A DNA stretch of 64,000 bases from Chrysoporthe austroafricana. Taxonomy: Eukaryota; Ascomycota; Sordariomycetes; Diaporthales; Cryphonectriaceae. Position 1 is the first letter of the stretch, and every line of letters begins with the position of its first letter. The stretch covers positions 2,673,583 through 2,737,582 of the forward strand of contig JYIP02000002.1 of assembly GCA_001051155.2 (NCBI GenBank), given 5' to 3'. Of the stretch, positions 1 to 10,690 are shown one piece after another. The notes beneath the pieces were generated by a model. It ran no database searches, was not told the origin of the DNA, and was given only the letters and a program-made list of their open reading frames with translations. The translations under genes were made by a program, and so were the position numbers.

Positions 1-2
1 AT

Positions 3-308
3 GATGATGATGAGGCCAGGGGACTAGGTATAGCATCATGGGCAGACACGCCTGAGCTTCGGCGTGAACTTATGAAACAGGAGACCATCGACCCTCTCCA
101 GGTGTTCGGGCCCCCGGCGCCACTCAGGCTGGAAGAGGTGTTCAAGAACAAAGACAGGTGGAGTAGGTTCCGTGCGAGGGGGAGCAGTGCCAACTGGAAT
201 GGAGCAGACCGACTCACGGAGGACGAAATTCGCAAGGATCTTGCAGCACGAGAGAAGATGAGGCGCGATGGAGGATGGTCGTATGAACTCAGCAAGAACA
301 TCCAGTGA
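3..308 (+). CDS. SLI15: INCENP/Sli15-like inner centromere protein, C-terminal IN-box (5' truncated by window edge)
   Basis: Only the last ~101 residues are present; the frame is open from base 3 to TGA at 306-308. The fragment reads as an INCENP C-terminal IN-box: an ASWADTPELR stretch, then QVFGPPAPLRLEEVF, then a FRARGSSANW core. These line up with the family pattern of a Trp-containing helix, an 'LFG..LPLDLEDIF'-type segment and the R-x-SSAxW motif. In the family this box binds and activates Aurora kinase (Ipl1) in the chromosomal passenger complex at centromeres and the spindle midzone. The Thr-Ser-Ser activation motif is Gly-Ser-Ser here. The N-terminal centromere-targeting part lies outside the window, so complete length and introns cannot be judged. 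The family call is by motif recognition only. Confidence 0.72.
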   Translation, partial: DDDEARGLGIASWADTPELRRELMKQETIDPLQVFGPPAPLRLEEVFKNKDRWSRFRARGSSANWNGADRLTEDEIRKDLAAREKMRRDGGWSYELSKNIQ

Positions 309-1884
309 TTGTACTGAGCATGTTTCCTGGACAACAATTGTAATTTTCTATAGCATCGCTCCGGGGTTTGAAGGCTGGGGCTGTCTTGGTGTGCTCGTCG
401 ATTCCTACCTGGAGTTCTTGGGACACAGTCAGAAAATTGCAGGCCTCATGGATACTATGGATGGTATTGGAATACTGGGATTAAGAGATTTTCTGCTTGC
501 AGAGTGCACAAGTACTAGGGTTGTAAACAAGAGTCACGGCAATGGTGTTCAGGAACATAGAAGACCGAATCCTCTACAACTGAATGACATGAGTTAAATT
601 GCAGCCAGTTTGTCTACATTCCAGATGACTCTCTTAGTACAGACGTGAGGGCTGCTGGCTGAGGCTTGCCGATATCAAGTGACCAGGCCACGCACGCCTT
701 AGAGTGGCTGTGCCTTTTGTCAACTGTGTAAGGCTGCTGCCCAGAGGCGGTCATCTTCTGGAGCTTCAGCATCATCAGGACCACATCCGTCACATCTCCT
801 GGGCCTTGGTTGCAATGGTATCAAAGACAGACCTGGGAGAGCTCCTGCGGTCGGTGCATCTGTATATGCCCTGTCCGCTACTTAGCATATTAGATAGTTT
901 GATAGCTTTAGGAGTGAACCTCAGCCTTGTGGGGAGAGGTGAGCAGGCTACTAGGGTGGCCTGCAGTCTATTTACGTCATTCCGAAATTTCACCTGGACA
1001 GCCAGTCAACAATGCAGTCAGATGCCTGGCTCCAGCCCAAGGAAAGATCAGATGAATTGCTACCAACCCTGGCCTCGGGACCCTGACTGCGCCTTGGCAT
1101 TGCCGGTCCCAACCCACTGCCCCACTGGAGATGCTCGAGCAGCCTCCAGCCTCCAACCTCCCATTTCAACTTAGGGACTGAAAACGATGGTGACACCGCA
1201 CCAGCCAGCAGTCTCCAGGCCCTAGAGCTTTTTGTGGAAGCTTCCATCGTTGGGGCTTTTGCCAACAGCATTGTTTGACCCAACCTCTGCCTTCTTTATC
1301 TGCCTAGTGCGACATCCAATCACATCACCTCACAGTCATCTTCTTACCGAGCCTGAGTTCACATTCAGTACCATTGTGACAATCACCAGTGCCCTTGTGC
1401 ATCAGGACATTCTGCTTCTTTCCGAGTACTTCGTTTGGTCTGTTTCTAATCAGTGCCATTTATCCTAACTCCAGGCTCCATCTGTCCTGGAGCGGCTCTG
1501 TGATCCTCACAACGCACTGCTTCTGTGGCTGGTTCTTGGCCAGGCTTTGGCCAGGCTTTGGTGACGGCCACTCTGGTGAGACCACTACATTCTTTGTCGA
1601 TGTCCACTACTCTCTTGTTCAAGAAGACTCTCTTACTGATCACCATACGATCTGCTCCCGACACAGATTGTGAACACTCTCTTCGTCTTATCCTGCTGCC
1701 AACTACCCCGCCTTCATCCATTCTCGCGAAGGGACGCGTGCCGCCCATCATCACATTCCCTCTCAGGACCACCGGTCGCCCTCCTCCGATGTAGTGGCTA
1801 CTGTCTCCTGGACACCTTCCATTCTTCATTCTCCGATCTGTCCACCGACGCGACCTGGGCAGTCTGCCTCGAAACAGATCCAGC
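309..1884. other. intergenic region between INCENP-like gene and J-domain gene
   Basis: About 1.6 kb. It should hold the 3' UTR of the upstream gene and the promoter and leader of the J-domain gene. Several short open frames occur on both strands, but none has recognisable protein features. The last 300 bases are pyrimidine-rich, as is usual for a fungal leader. No tRNA or repeat was seen. Confidence 0.6.
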
Positions 1885-4660
1885 ATGGACAACGAACCTA
1901 GACGCGACTTGTACGCGGATCTCGAGCTAGCTGGGCCTACAAATGACATCGACCTTGTCAGAAAGCAGTACAGGAAGCTTTGTATGTTGGATTGAGCCCA
2001 TGCTCTGGCCACGAGCTAATGATCGTTGTCGCACAGCGCTCAAGAAACACCCTGATCGCCCTGGCGGATCCAATGAAGCCTTCAATATAATCAACCATGC
2101 CCATGCGATACTCACGGACCCAGAGAAGAAGCGCAAGTATGACGCCGAGTCCGCACGCCGCAACCGAACCTCCTATGCCTCTGGAGTGAGAGGCAACCCT
2201 TGGTCGAATGCCGGCAAGGAGTGGGCCCCTCCTCCTCGCCCGCCCAACTTCCCCCCAAGGCCCACTCCGTCCACGCAGAAACGCCAGTCGGCTTCAACGA
2301 ACGCAGATAAGTACGCAGAGTTTACGGCGGGTGCACCTCGCCGGACTCAGGCAAAGAAGGCCGACTCAAGTCATACGTGGCAGGCATGGGAGGACATGAA
2401 ACATGGGTCAAAGAACAAGGCGACTGGCCAAGCCACTGGAAGTGGCGCGTCGAGTAGAACTCCAAGCTCCAGCAGGCCGTCGAGCTACCAGCAGCCACCC
2501 CCTGTTCCTCCGCGTGCCCCTCCCCAGAAGCAGCCTAAGGGCTCCTTTGGAGCCCGTGTGCAACGAGGAGGCTACGTGCCCGAGTCCCCAGGCGATGAGC
2601 CAGCAGTCTCCGGCAACAACTACTTCACGACTCGATCTCACTCCACCCTGTTCAACGAGACTTCTTCGGCCGCGCGAGCTAGGCGCCGAGCGCCCTCTAA
2701 CCCTGATCCGAATCGCGAGAGCGTGTTCACGGACCCACGTCAGAGTACCCCGTACCAGACACACGGCGGCGAGAAGTTCGATCCCTGGAATGGCGCTAGC
2801 ACTATTGGACGATCCCGTAGCACGCGAGAGCCAAATCGTAGGCCCTACAACGATGATGACGATGTCCCTTCTACCGCTAGTCCCCGTCAGAGAAGCTCCA
2901 GTGTCCCAGACGATTCGGACAATGTGACACGGGGAGGACAGGATGGAAGAGCGAGGTTCAATGGTCATCGTGGCTCAGGCACCACGTCAGCCAGCAGCGA
3001 CTATCGGTCTTCCGAGGAAGGTCTCAAGGATGGGGGCGGTGACAACGGCAGGGAAGGCTCCAAATTGTATGCCGACCAGTCTCATTTTAACTCAACTTCT
3101 CCTTACCACGAAGTTCCTCAACAAGCCCAGCAAGCGACAGGCCGTGCGGGCGATGGGGACTTCTACAACAGGCAGACACTCAACCTTTCCCCAGTGCTGG
3201 AGGAGCTTCGTACCCAGCAGTACCCCAGATCTTCGAGTGAAGACAAGTCTCCACACAAGGGTGGACTGAATGCTTTCGAGAAGAAGATGTCTAAGCTCCT
3301 CAGACAGCTTTCTGCCAGAAAGTATGGGCATGACCAGCAGTCCACGCCTACTCGAAACGGAACCCAACCTCAGATGGGCTCTCAGCAAGTTCATGACAGC
3401 GCAGATTATGCTGACTTCAACACTAGCTTCGGCTCGCAATTTGCTGGCGAATCGTTCGCGGCAGACTCGCATCGATTCACGCGAAACAGCACTGACAACA
3501 TTAACACTAGGTTTGTTGCTGAAGAAGATGCTACTAGCTGGCAATTCAATGCAGGATCTCCAGTCGACGAGGCCGGACGGCCGGCCATGCCTCGGTCGAA
3601 GTCAGGCAGTCGCATAGATCGCAGATCTCCCCTAGCGTCAGATGCCTCACAGACACCATTCGCTGGTCCTTCGAATGGAGAGAAATCGCCCCCCGCTGGC
3701 TCTTTTAACCCCGAAGAATGGTCCGAGAAGATTGGCCCGCAGATCTTCGAGGCACCTGTGGCACAGAAGACATCCGTCGCTGGCGGCCGCACGATTCGCA
3801 ACCCGAGCAAGAAACCGAAGCCTGTGCGTATGACGGCGGGGACGGCTGGCATGGTTGAATCCGACGAGAGTAGTAGTGGTCTGGAGGATCCCCCCAAGGG
3901 CTCAACGACCGCGGCGCGTGGACAGAGCCTCGATGGGACTCCCAGCCCGATGGCTATGGACGTTGACCCTCCCGTAGGCCAATCAAATGGGAACGGGGCG
4001 CGAAATATCCCTGTCACGCCGTCGCGTCCCGAGTGGCGGGCCGGAGACGTGGGCCTAGGGATTAAGGTTGATGCGAAGCCCGCTGGTGGACAGCAGGCTG
4101 GCTTTGCTCCAGCAGCCGGCGGATCGGAAGACAGTGAGGAGTTCCGAGCCAGCTTTGCCGACATAAGGAACGTCGAGCCCTTCGCCGAGCGTGCGTCAGG
4201 CCTCGATTCCTTCGGGGACTTGAAGTCGAATCTTCCGTTCCCAAGTGCCGCAGCGGGCCACGTCCCCGTCAAGAAGCCCGTATCGAGGTTGCAGGACATC
4301 CAGGAGGTTCTACCAGAACCGCCTAAACCACCAAATCCCCCCCCTGCGCTAGCAGTTCCAGGCCTTAAGCCCTCTGCGGTGGCCTGGAAGCACTATGTGG
4401 ACGCTTTCTACACATACTTGGGAGACTTCTACACCTACAACACCAAGTTCATTGATCACTTCTCCGCTCGCAGAGTCCAGATTCACCAGAAACTTGGCAA
4501 CCCTGCCTGGCTTGAGTCGCGGGATGGCACCGGTATCCAGGAGTACATGATCTGGGCCGAGGAAGATCGCGAGGTCCGAAAGAAGTGGACTGATGCTTGC
4601 AACGACCATGAAATGAACCTTCGACTGTTTGCCGCGCATCGAGAGAAGATGATGAAGTGA
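1885..4660 (+). CDS. J-domain (DnaJ-type) co-chaperone with long disordered middle and conserved C-terminal region
   Basis: Exons 1885-1981 and 2037-4660, 906 aa. The 55-nt intron (GTATGT...CACAG) splits a Ser codon inside helix II of the J domain. Splicing restores the J domain at residues 1-70, with YRKLS then KKHPDR (HPD at 37-39, the Hsp70-stimulating motif) and a helix III-like ILTDPEKKRKYD. Residues ~75-780 are low complexity, rich in Ser, Pro, Gln and Arg, and probably disordered. The last ~120 residues are again ordered-looking: a Pro-rich linker, then a Trp/Tyr-rich segment (WKHYVDAFYTYLGDFYTYN) and charged helices to the end. There is no Gly/Phe region or zinc finger, so this is a class C J-protein. 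A J domain implies partnership with an Hsp70; the client and location are unknown. The start was chosen because it begins just before helix I. Confidence 0.85.
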
Positions 4661-5599
4661 GCATTTTCTCTTGTGTTGGAGACGAGGCTCGCTTGTGGCT
4701 TTGTACAGAACGATCTCTCACCCAGAAGCGTTCCTGATATGGTTATGGCTTTCTGATGCGGATCTAATGCGGAAGGTCACCACTGGCTCGGTCTGCTTTG
4801 CGGTAACTCGTTGATCCTGGTATTTGGGTATTTACCTGGTTCTCCTGCTTCGTGTTGATCATCTCACGTCTGGGGCCGCATTTCCTAGGGGAGAAGCCAT
4901 TTGATGGTCATAAATACCTGCGGGGATCTCATTGCATCCATGACGACGGTAGTCGGACACTGTCGAATACCGTCACTTTGTCATGTGAGAGTCAAAGAAG
5001 TCTCCGTCAATTCGACGTGTGATATCCGGCTTTCGAGATTTTGAGTTGCCCAACCGGTTTCACGGTCTGTCTCTGATGGGGTTGGACAGACAATCACGAG
5101 ATAACGAGAGATGGGATATCAAAACGGAACGGGAGGGAGGATTGGCGTAAATTCGCATGGCCTGGTGTTCATACGGCAAGCGTGTATTGTTTGAGATCAC
5201 CCTTCACACCATCGGGTAGATTTATAGCTTTTTGGGAGAAGGGCTATTCGGTCCTTTCCGCCCTCGCACGTCGAGGCCCTGCCGGATAGGGAGGGTTTTG
5301 GCTGTCGCTGGTCATCTTCTCGACCAAGCGAGCCATCGACCTGACCTTTTGGCCGTTTGTATGCGATCTCGACTTGCAATAGATTTCGCAGTCCTTGATA
5401 AATGTCACTAGCCCTCCAGGGACAGGAACGATGTGGCTGCATCTTGGGTGGTGTGCGATTGACCATGACATCACCCGTACCATGTCATTGGGCCTATCTA
5501 CGTGTATATACCAACTTCCATCGTCTGCCTATTCTTTATTTCTGTGCGAGGATCCTCTGCCTCGACATCCCGCCTTGCAATTCCCATGAGAATTTCAGC
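4661..5599. other. intergenic region, with TATA-like box before the next gene
   Basis: 0.94 kb holding the J-domain gene's 3' UTR and the next promoter. A TATATA at 5505-5510 lies ~90 bases before the chosen ATG at 5600. The frame of the next gene stays open upstream to an ATG at 5402, but that extension has no ordered look and overlaps the TATA-like box, so I left it out. Confidence 0.5.
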
Positions 5600-6337
5600 A
5601 TGCCTAAACTTACCTACCGCATCGAAAACGCCCCGGGTAAATTATACGGCAAGAATAGCAACGAGCTGGTCTTCAAGGAGCCGTCCTCCCACGCCCTCAT
5701 CTATAGTACCGCGACGGCCTCGGGCGTGCTGAAGAGCACCAAGAAGCAGCTCTTCCGCGGCCCGCCCGGCGAGAAGGAGGGCGGGGTGTGCGTCGCCACG
5801 CTTGACGAGTCGGGCGGGGGCGGCAAGGACGAGACGCTCGAGATGCACCACCTGAGGCTGGACGGGAGCCGGGCGGAGCCGGCGTCCACGAAGCTGCGGC
5901 TCAAGAAGACATCGTCGTGGCTCCCGCTGTCGGGCGGCAACAAGCACGCAGTCACGTTCCGCGACGTGGGCTACACGTGGAGCGGGCGGGCGTCGCTGAA
6001 GAGGGACGCGGACGGGCGGGCGGTGGCGAGGATCGCGGGGCCGTGGTTCTGGCAGGGAAAGCTGGGGGACATGGAGGTCGACATCCCCGAGATGGGCGAC
6101 GAGGACGAGCGGCGGGCGCTCCTGGAGATGGTGCTCGGGACGTTCGTGGCGAGGTGGTGGGGGGACAGGGTCGCCGAGGAGCAGAGGGCGCACGAGCTCA
6201 AGAAGAAGAAGGAGGCGGCGGCACAGGCGAAAGCGGCGCAGAGGAAGGCTGCCGCGGCGGGGAAGAAGGAGGAGGAGGAGGAGGAGGAGGAGGAGGAGGA
6301 GGGGAAGGGCGATGCGAAGGAGGGCGAGCAGGGTTAA
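5600..6337 (+). CDS. conserved fungal protein of unknown function with poly-Glu tail
   Basis: Intronless, 245 aa. Residues 1-~190 look like a compact beta-rich domain: it opens MPKLTYRIENAPGKLYG, has alternating hydrophobic/polar strands, a TFRDVGYTWSG segment and GPWFWQGKLGDMEVDIPE, and ends in a helix containing ARWWGDRV. This layout resembles small proteins with a tubby-C-terminal/LURP-like or DUF6593-like barrel, but that is only an impression. The last ~55 residues are a Lys/Ala/Glu-rich helix followed by about eleven Glu encoded by a GAG/GAA run near 6268-6300. There is no signal peptide or membrane segment. The ATG at 5600 is preferred over one at 5402 because the protein-like sequence begins here. 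I do not recognise a function. Confidence 0.75.
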   Translation: MPKLTYRIENAPGKLYGKNSNELVFKEPSSHALIYSTATASGVLKSTKKQLFRGPPGEKEGGVCVATLDESGGGGKDETLEMHHLRLDGSRAEPASTKLRLKKTSSWLPLSGGNKHAVTFRDVGYTWSGRASLKRDADGRAVARIAGPWFWQGKLGDMEVDIPEMGDEDERRALLEMVLGTFVARWWGDRVAEEQRAHELKKKKEAAAQAKAAQRKAAAAGKKEEEEEEEEEEEGKGDAKEGEQG

Positions 6338-7474
6338 GCACAGGCCTCAGGGTTGTGACGCGCACAAAGAGGGCCGTGAATGTCGAGAGGAGGCGCCTCC
6401 AGTTTGGGATGGCCACAGCATACGGCGTACCGGATAGGAGATCATGATGTTTCGAGCGCTTCGTATCGGCTGACTGAAGAACACGATGCAACGAGAGACG
6501 ACGAGTATACCCTTAGCCACCCTTGGCTAGTTTCTTGATCCTATATCCTGTCCAAGTCGCGATCCCGTCTCATCGAGTCTCCAGGGCGAGTTACGGTCCT
6601 GCCTTCGAGGGCCCAAAGGAGACTGCTCGTCAGCACGCACGTCGGCCTGGTCAGAGATGTCCGTCCATCCTGCGCACTCTGTCCTCGCCTCTGGGATCAA
6701 GACGGCGGCGCCAGACAGAAGCCTAGCGGTCGGCGGCCCACGGAGGAGGAGCGACAACCTGGTGCCTCTTTACCATAGCGTGCATGAGTACTATGTTCTA
6801 CAGGGGTGAGGGACCCTGTGGGACGCTGTTGCAGGGGTGTCACCGGCAGGCCGGGAAGCCAAGTGGACCGCAGTGGGCCTGGGCGGACCTCTGTTCTCTG
6901 CTCTTGGTCCAGCCCTCGAGGGCAAACTTGTGCCTAGAAAATGTGTTTGCGCCTTGTCTGCCGCCCGAGTGTGCATTGTTTTCACCTCTCTTCCTGTCTT
7001 TGTGCCCCCGTGCCTCTCGTCGCTGTCATCCGCCCTTTGCCCCCTCACAGACGATCCCAGCTTGACCGCAGCACGTCGGACAAAGGCGGAGGAAACTGCT
7101 GAATGCAGACAGTCTCGGCCTCTTCGTTGCGCAACGGAGTTGGCAGGCTTGCATCGCTGCCCACCACAGGCATACATCTCCGTCCTGTCTTCAGCTGCGC
7201 CGTGGGGCACCGTCGTCGTCCCGTCCTCGTGTCTGCCCTCGTGTCTGGCTACTGCTGGTCCACCGCGTCTCGCTACTCGACCGTCACACCCCGGGCTCGC
7301 CTCGTACGAGCCGTCTCCTCCTACTCGAGAGCCTGCATCCCCCCCGCCGCAGCTTCAGCGTCGAGCTCGGCCGCACAAACCGCCGCCGAACACGTGCGAC
7401 CGCCTGCGTCCTCCCCACCACCCCTCCAGCCCGGACCTCCCGAGGCAGACGACCCCCCGTCCTCCGCGCCCACG
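6338..7474. other. intergenic region and in-frame leader upstream of NMA111
   Basis: 1.14 kb. The first part is the poly-Glu protein's 3' UTR. From 7103 to 7474 an open frame runs without a stop into the NMA111 start; it is described as a finding because its translation resembles a mitochondrial presequence. The rest shows no gene. Confidence 0.5.
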
Positions 7475-10400
7475 ATGAACGGCTCAAACACCTCCCCCCG
7501 CGCCAAGCGCAAGCCCTCCCCCTTCGAGATGATCGAGAGCGGCCGGCCTCCGAAGCACCTGCGTTCCTCGGTGAACGGCAAGCAGTCCGCCGGCGACAAC
7601 ACCCCCGATGTCGAGGCCGAGGACTTCGACATGCGCGACCACGAGTTCATCGACGACGCCGCCCTGCAGACCCTGCCCGCCCTCGGGCCCGACAGCCAGG
7701 AGTGGCAGGCGACCATCGAGAACGTCGTGCGCAACGTCGTCTCCATACGCTTCTGCCAGACCTGCAGCTTCGACACCGATCCGGCCCTGAACTCCGAGGC
7801 GACCGGCTTCGTGGTCGACGCGGAGCGCGGCTACATCCTCACCAACAGGCATGTGGTGGGCTCGGGGCCCTTCTGGGGCTACTGCATCTTCGACAACCAC
7901 GAGGAGGTGGACGCCTACCCGGTGTACAGAGACCCGATCCACGACTTCGGCATCCTGAAGTTCGACCCGAAGGCTATCAAGTACATGCCCGTCAGGGCCC
8001 TGCCGCTGCGTCCTGACCTGGCCAAAGGTTGGTCCGGAGTTCTGCTTCCCGAGAGCTAATGCTAACCGCTGCTGCAGTTGGAATCGAGATCCGCGTCGTT
8101 GGTAACGATGCCGGGGAAAAGCTTAGCATCCTGTCCGGCGTCATCAGCCGTCTGGACCGTAACGCCCCTGAATACGGCGAGGGCTACAGCGACTTCAATA
8201 CTTCCTACTACCAGGCCAGTGCTGCCGCCAGTGGAGGGTCGTCTGGCAGTCCAGTTGTCGACATCGACGGGTACGCGGTGGCCCTCCAGGCCGGCGGGAG
8301 AGCGGACGGGGCCTCAACGGACTACTTCCTTCCCCTGGACCGGCCCTTGCGGGCACTGAAGTGCCTCCAGGAGGGCAAGCCTATCACGAGAGGCGACATC
8401 CAGTGCCAGTTCCTCTTGAAACCGTTCGACGAATGCAGGCGGCTCGGCCTCTCCTCAGACTGGGAGGCGCAGATGCGGAAGGAGTTCCCCAAGGAGACCA
8501 ACATGCTCGTGGCCGAAATCGTCCTCCCTGAAGGTCCCTCCCACAACAAGATCGAGGAGGGCGATGTCCTCGTCAAGGTGAATGATCGGCTGATCACGCA
8601 GTTCACGGTCCTGGACGATATCATGGACTCCAGCGTCGGTCAGACCGTCAAGCTGCTCCTTCAGAGGGGCGGCGAAGACGTTGAGGTGGAGATCGAGGTG
8701 GGCGACCTGCACAAGATCACTCCTGATCGCTTCGTGTCGGTGGCTGGCGGAAGCTTCCACACCCTGTCGTATCAGCAGGCCCGCTTATATGGCGTCGCGT
8801 CCAAGGGGGTATACCTATGCGAGGCGACCGGCTCTTTCCGGTTCGACAACACTGAAAACGGCATATTGATCCAGACACTGGATCACAAGAAGGTGCCCGA
8901 CCTGGAGACCTTCATCGAAGTGGCCAAGACCATCCCTGACAAGGCGAGGGTCGTGGTGACGTACAAGCATCTTAGGGATTTGCATACGCTCAACACGACC
9001 ATCATCTACGTCGACAGGCACTGGTCCTCTAAGATGAAGCTCGCAGTGCGCAATGATCAAACTGGGCTCTTTGATTTTACGGACCTTGCCGACCCGTTGC
9101 CTCCGGTGCCTCCTGTGCCGAGGAAGGCATCCTTCATCCAGCTCGAGCATACCTCTCACCCGGCCGTGGCTGAGCTCGTGAAGAGCTTCGTTCACGTTAA
9201 CTGCACGATGCCAGTCAAGCTGGACGGCTTCCCGAAGAACCGGAAGTGGGGGATGGGGCTGGTGATCGACGCCGACAAGGGTCTGGTGGTCATTTCGAGG
9301 GCTATTGTGCCTTGTACGTATTCTCTGATCTCTCCCCTTCTCCGGCCCGTGGTCCTTGATTTTGTGCTGTGCGTGTAGGTGCTGATCGAGGTGACACTTA
9401 GATGATCTCTGCGATATTTCCATCACTATCGCCGACTCGATTGTCGTTGAAGGCAAGGTGGTGTTCCTGCACCCTCTGCAGAACTACGCTATCATACAAT
9501 ACGACCCAAAGCTGGTCCAGGCTCCGGTGCAGAGCGCGAGGCTCTCGACTGAAGAAATCACCCAAGGAGCGTCGACTTACTTCATTGGATATAACCGTAT
9601 CGGACGCGTAGTCCACACGGCCACCAGTGTCACTGAAATCTTTGCGGTCGCCATCCCTGCGAACTCGGGGGCACCGCGCTACCGGGCTGTCAATGTCGAT
9701 GCAATAACAGTGGATACGAGCTTGAGCGGCCAGTGTGGTAGCGGTGTTCTCGCCGCCCCGGACGGGACCGTCCAAGCGCTCTGGCTGACATACCTCGGCG
9801 AGCGGTCTCCATCGACACACCGAGACGAGGAGTATCACCTCGGCCTCGCCACCCCGACGTTGTTGCCGGTCGTGTCGCAGATCCAGAAGGGCATCGTCCC
9901 GAGCCTGCGGATGCTCTCTGTCGAGTTCCGGTCGATCGCAATGTCCCAAGCCCGGCTGATGGGCGTGTCGGAGGAGTGGATCGAGCAGGTGTCCAAGGTG
10001 AACACGTCGCACCACCAGCTTTTCATGGTGACGAAGAGGACGTTCGAGCGGAACGAGACTGAGGAGGCGCTTCTCGAAGGCGACATCCTGCTCACGCTGA
10101 ACGGCAAGCTCATCACCCGCATATCGGAGCTCGACGTGATGTACGACCACGAGTCCCTGGACGCCGTGGTTGTGCGCGACTGCCAGGAGATGCACATCCG
10201 GCTGCCGACGGTTGCCGCGGACGACGTGGAGACGGACCGCGCAGTTAGTTTCTGCGGCGCCATCCTCCACCGACCGCACCACGCTGTGCGGCAGCAGATC
10301 AGCAAGCTGTTCAGCGAAGTCTACGTGTCGGCGCGGACGCGGGGGTCGCCGGCGTACCAGTACGGCCTGGCGCCCACCAACTTCATCACGCACGTGAACA

Positions 10401-10690
10401 ACAAGCCTACGCCGGACCTCGAGTCGTTCCTCCAGGCGGTGATCGAGATTCCCGACAACACGTACTTCCGGCTCAAGGCGGTGACGTTCGACAGCGTCCC
10501 GTGGGTTGTGACGATGAAGAAGAACGAGCATTATTTCCCGACTGTGGAGTGGACCAAGGACCCGTCCGTCGAGTGCGGCTGGCGGCGCGTCACGTACGAG
10601 GCGGGCAAGAAGATCGAGGGAGAGGGCGCCGAGGGCGTACCCAGCGTCACGGACGATACGGGCGAGCCGGACGACCTCCCTGCCGCCTGA
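7475..10690 (+). CDS. NMA111: Nma111-type nuclear HtrA-like serine protease with PDZ domains
   Basis: Exons 7475-8027, 8078-9313 and 9402-10690; 1025 aa, the usual family length. The N-terminus has a basic PRAKRKPSP patch that could be a nuclear localisation signal. The first trypsin-like domain carries an intact triad: His126 in TNRHVV, Asp157 in PIHDFGIL and Ser240 in [12 protein letters not shown] repeats follow (for example [15 protein letters not shown]). A second, degenerate protease domain has SGQCGSGVL where a catalytic serine would be, then further PDZ-like sequence ([15 protein letters not shown]) and an acidic C-terminus. This tandem protease-PDZ layout is diagnostic of Nma111/Ynm3, which in yeast acts in the nucleus in apoptosis-like death (it cleaves Bir1) and heat tolerance. 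Introns of 50 and 88 nt each restore a continuous conserved sequence, such as [15 protein letters not shown] across intron 2. Confidence 0.93.

Noticed and set aside
3406..4299. 297-codon minus-strand frame opposite the J-domain gene
   Set aside because: Antisense to a low-complexity coding exon with no family features.
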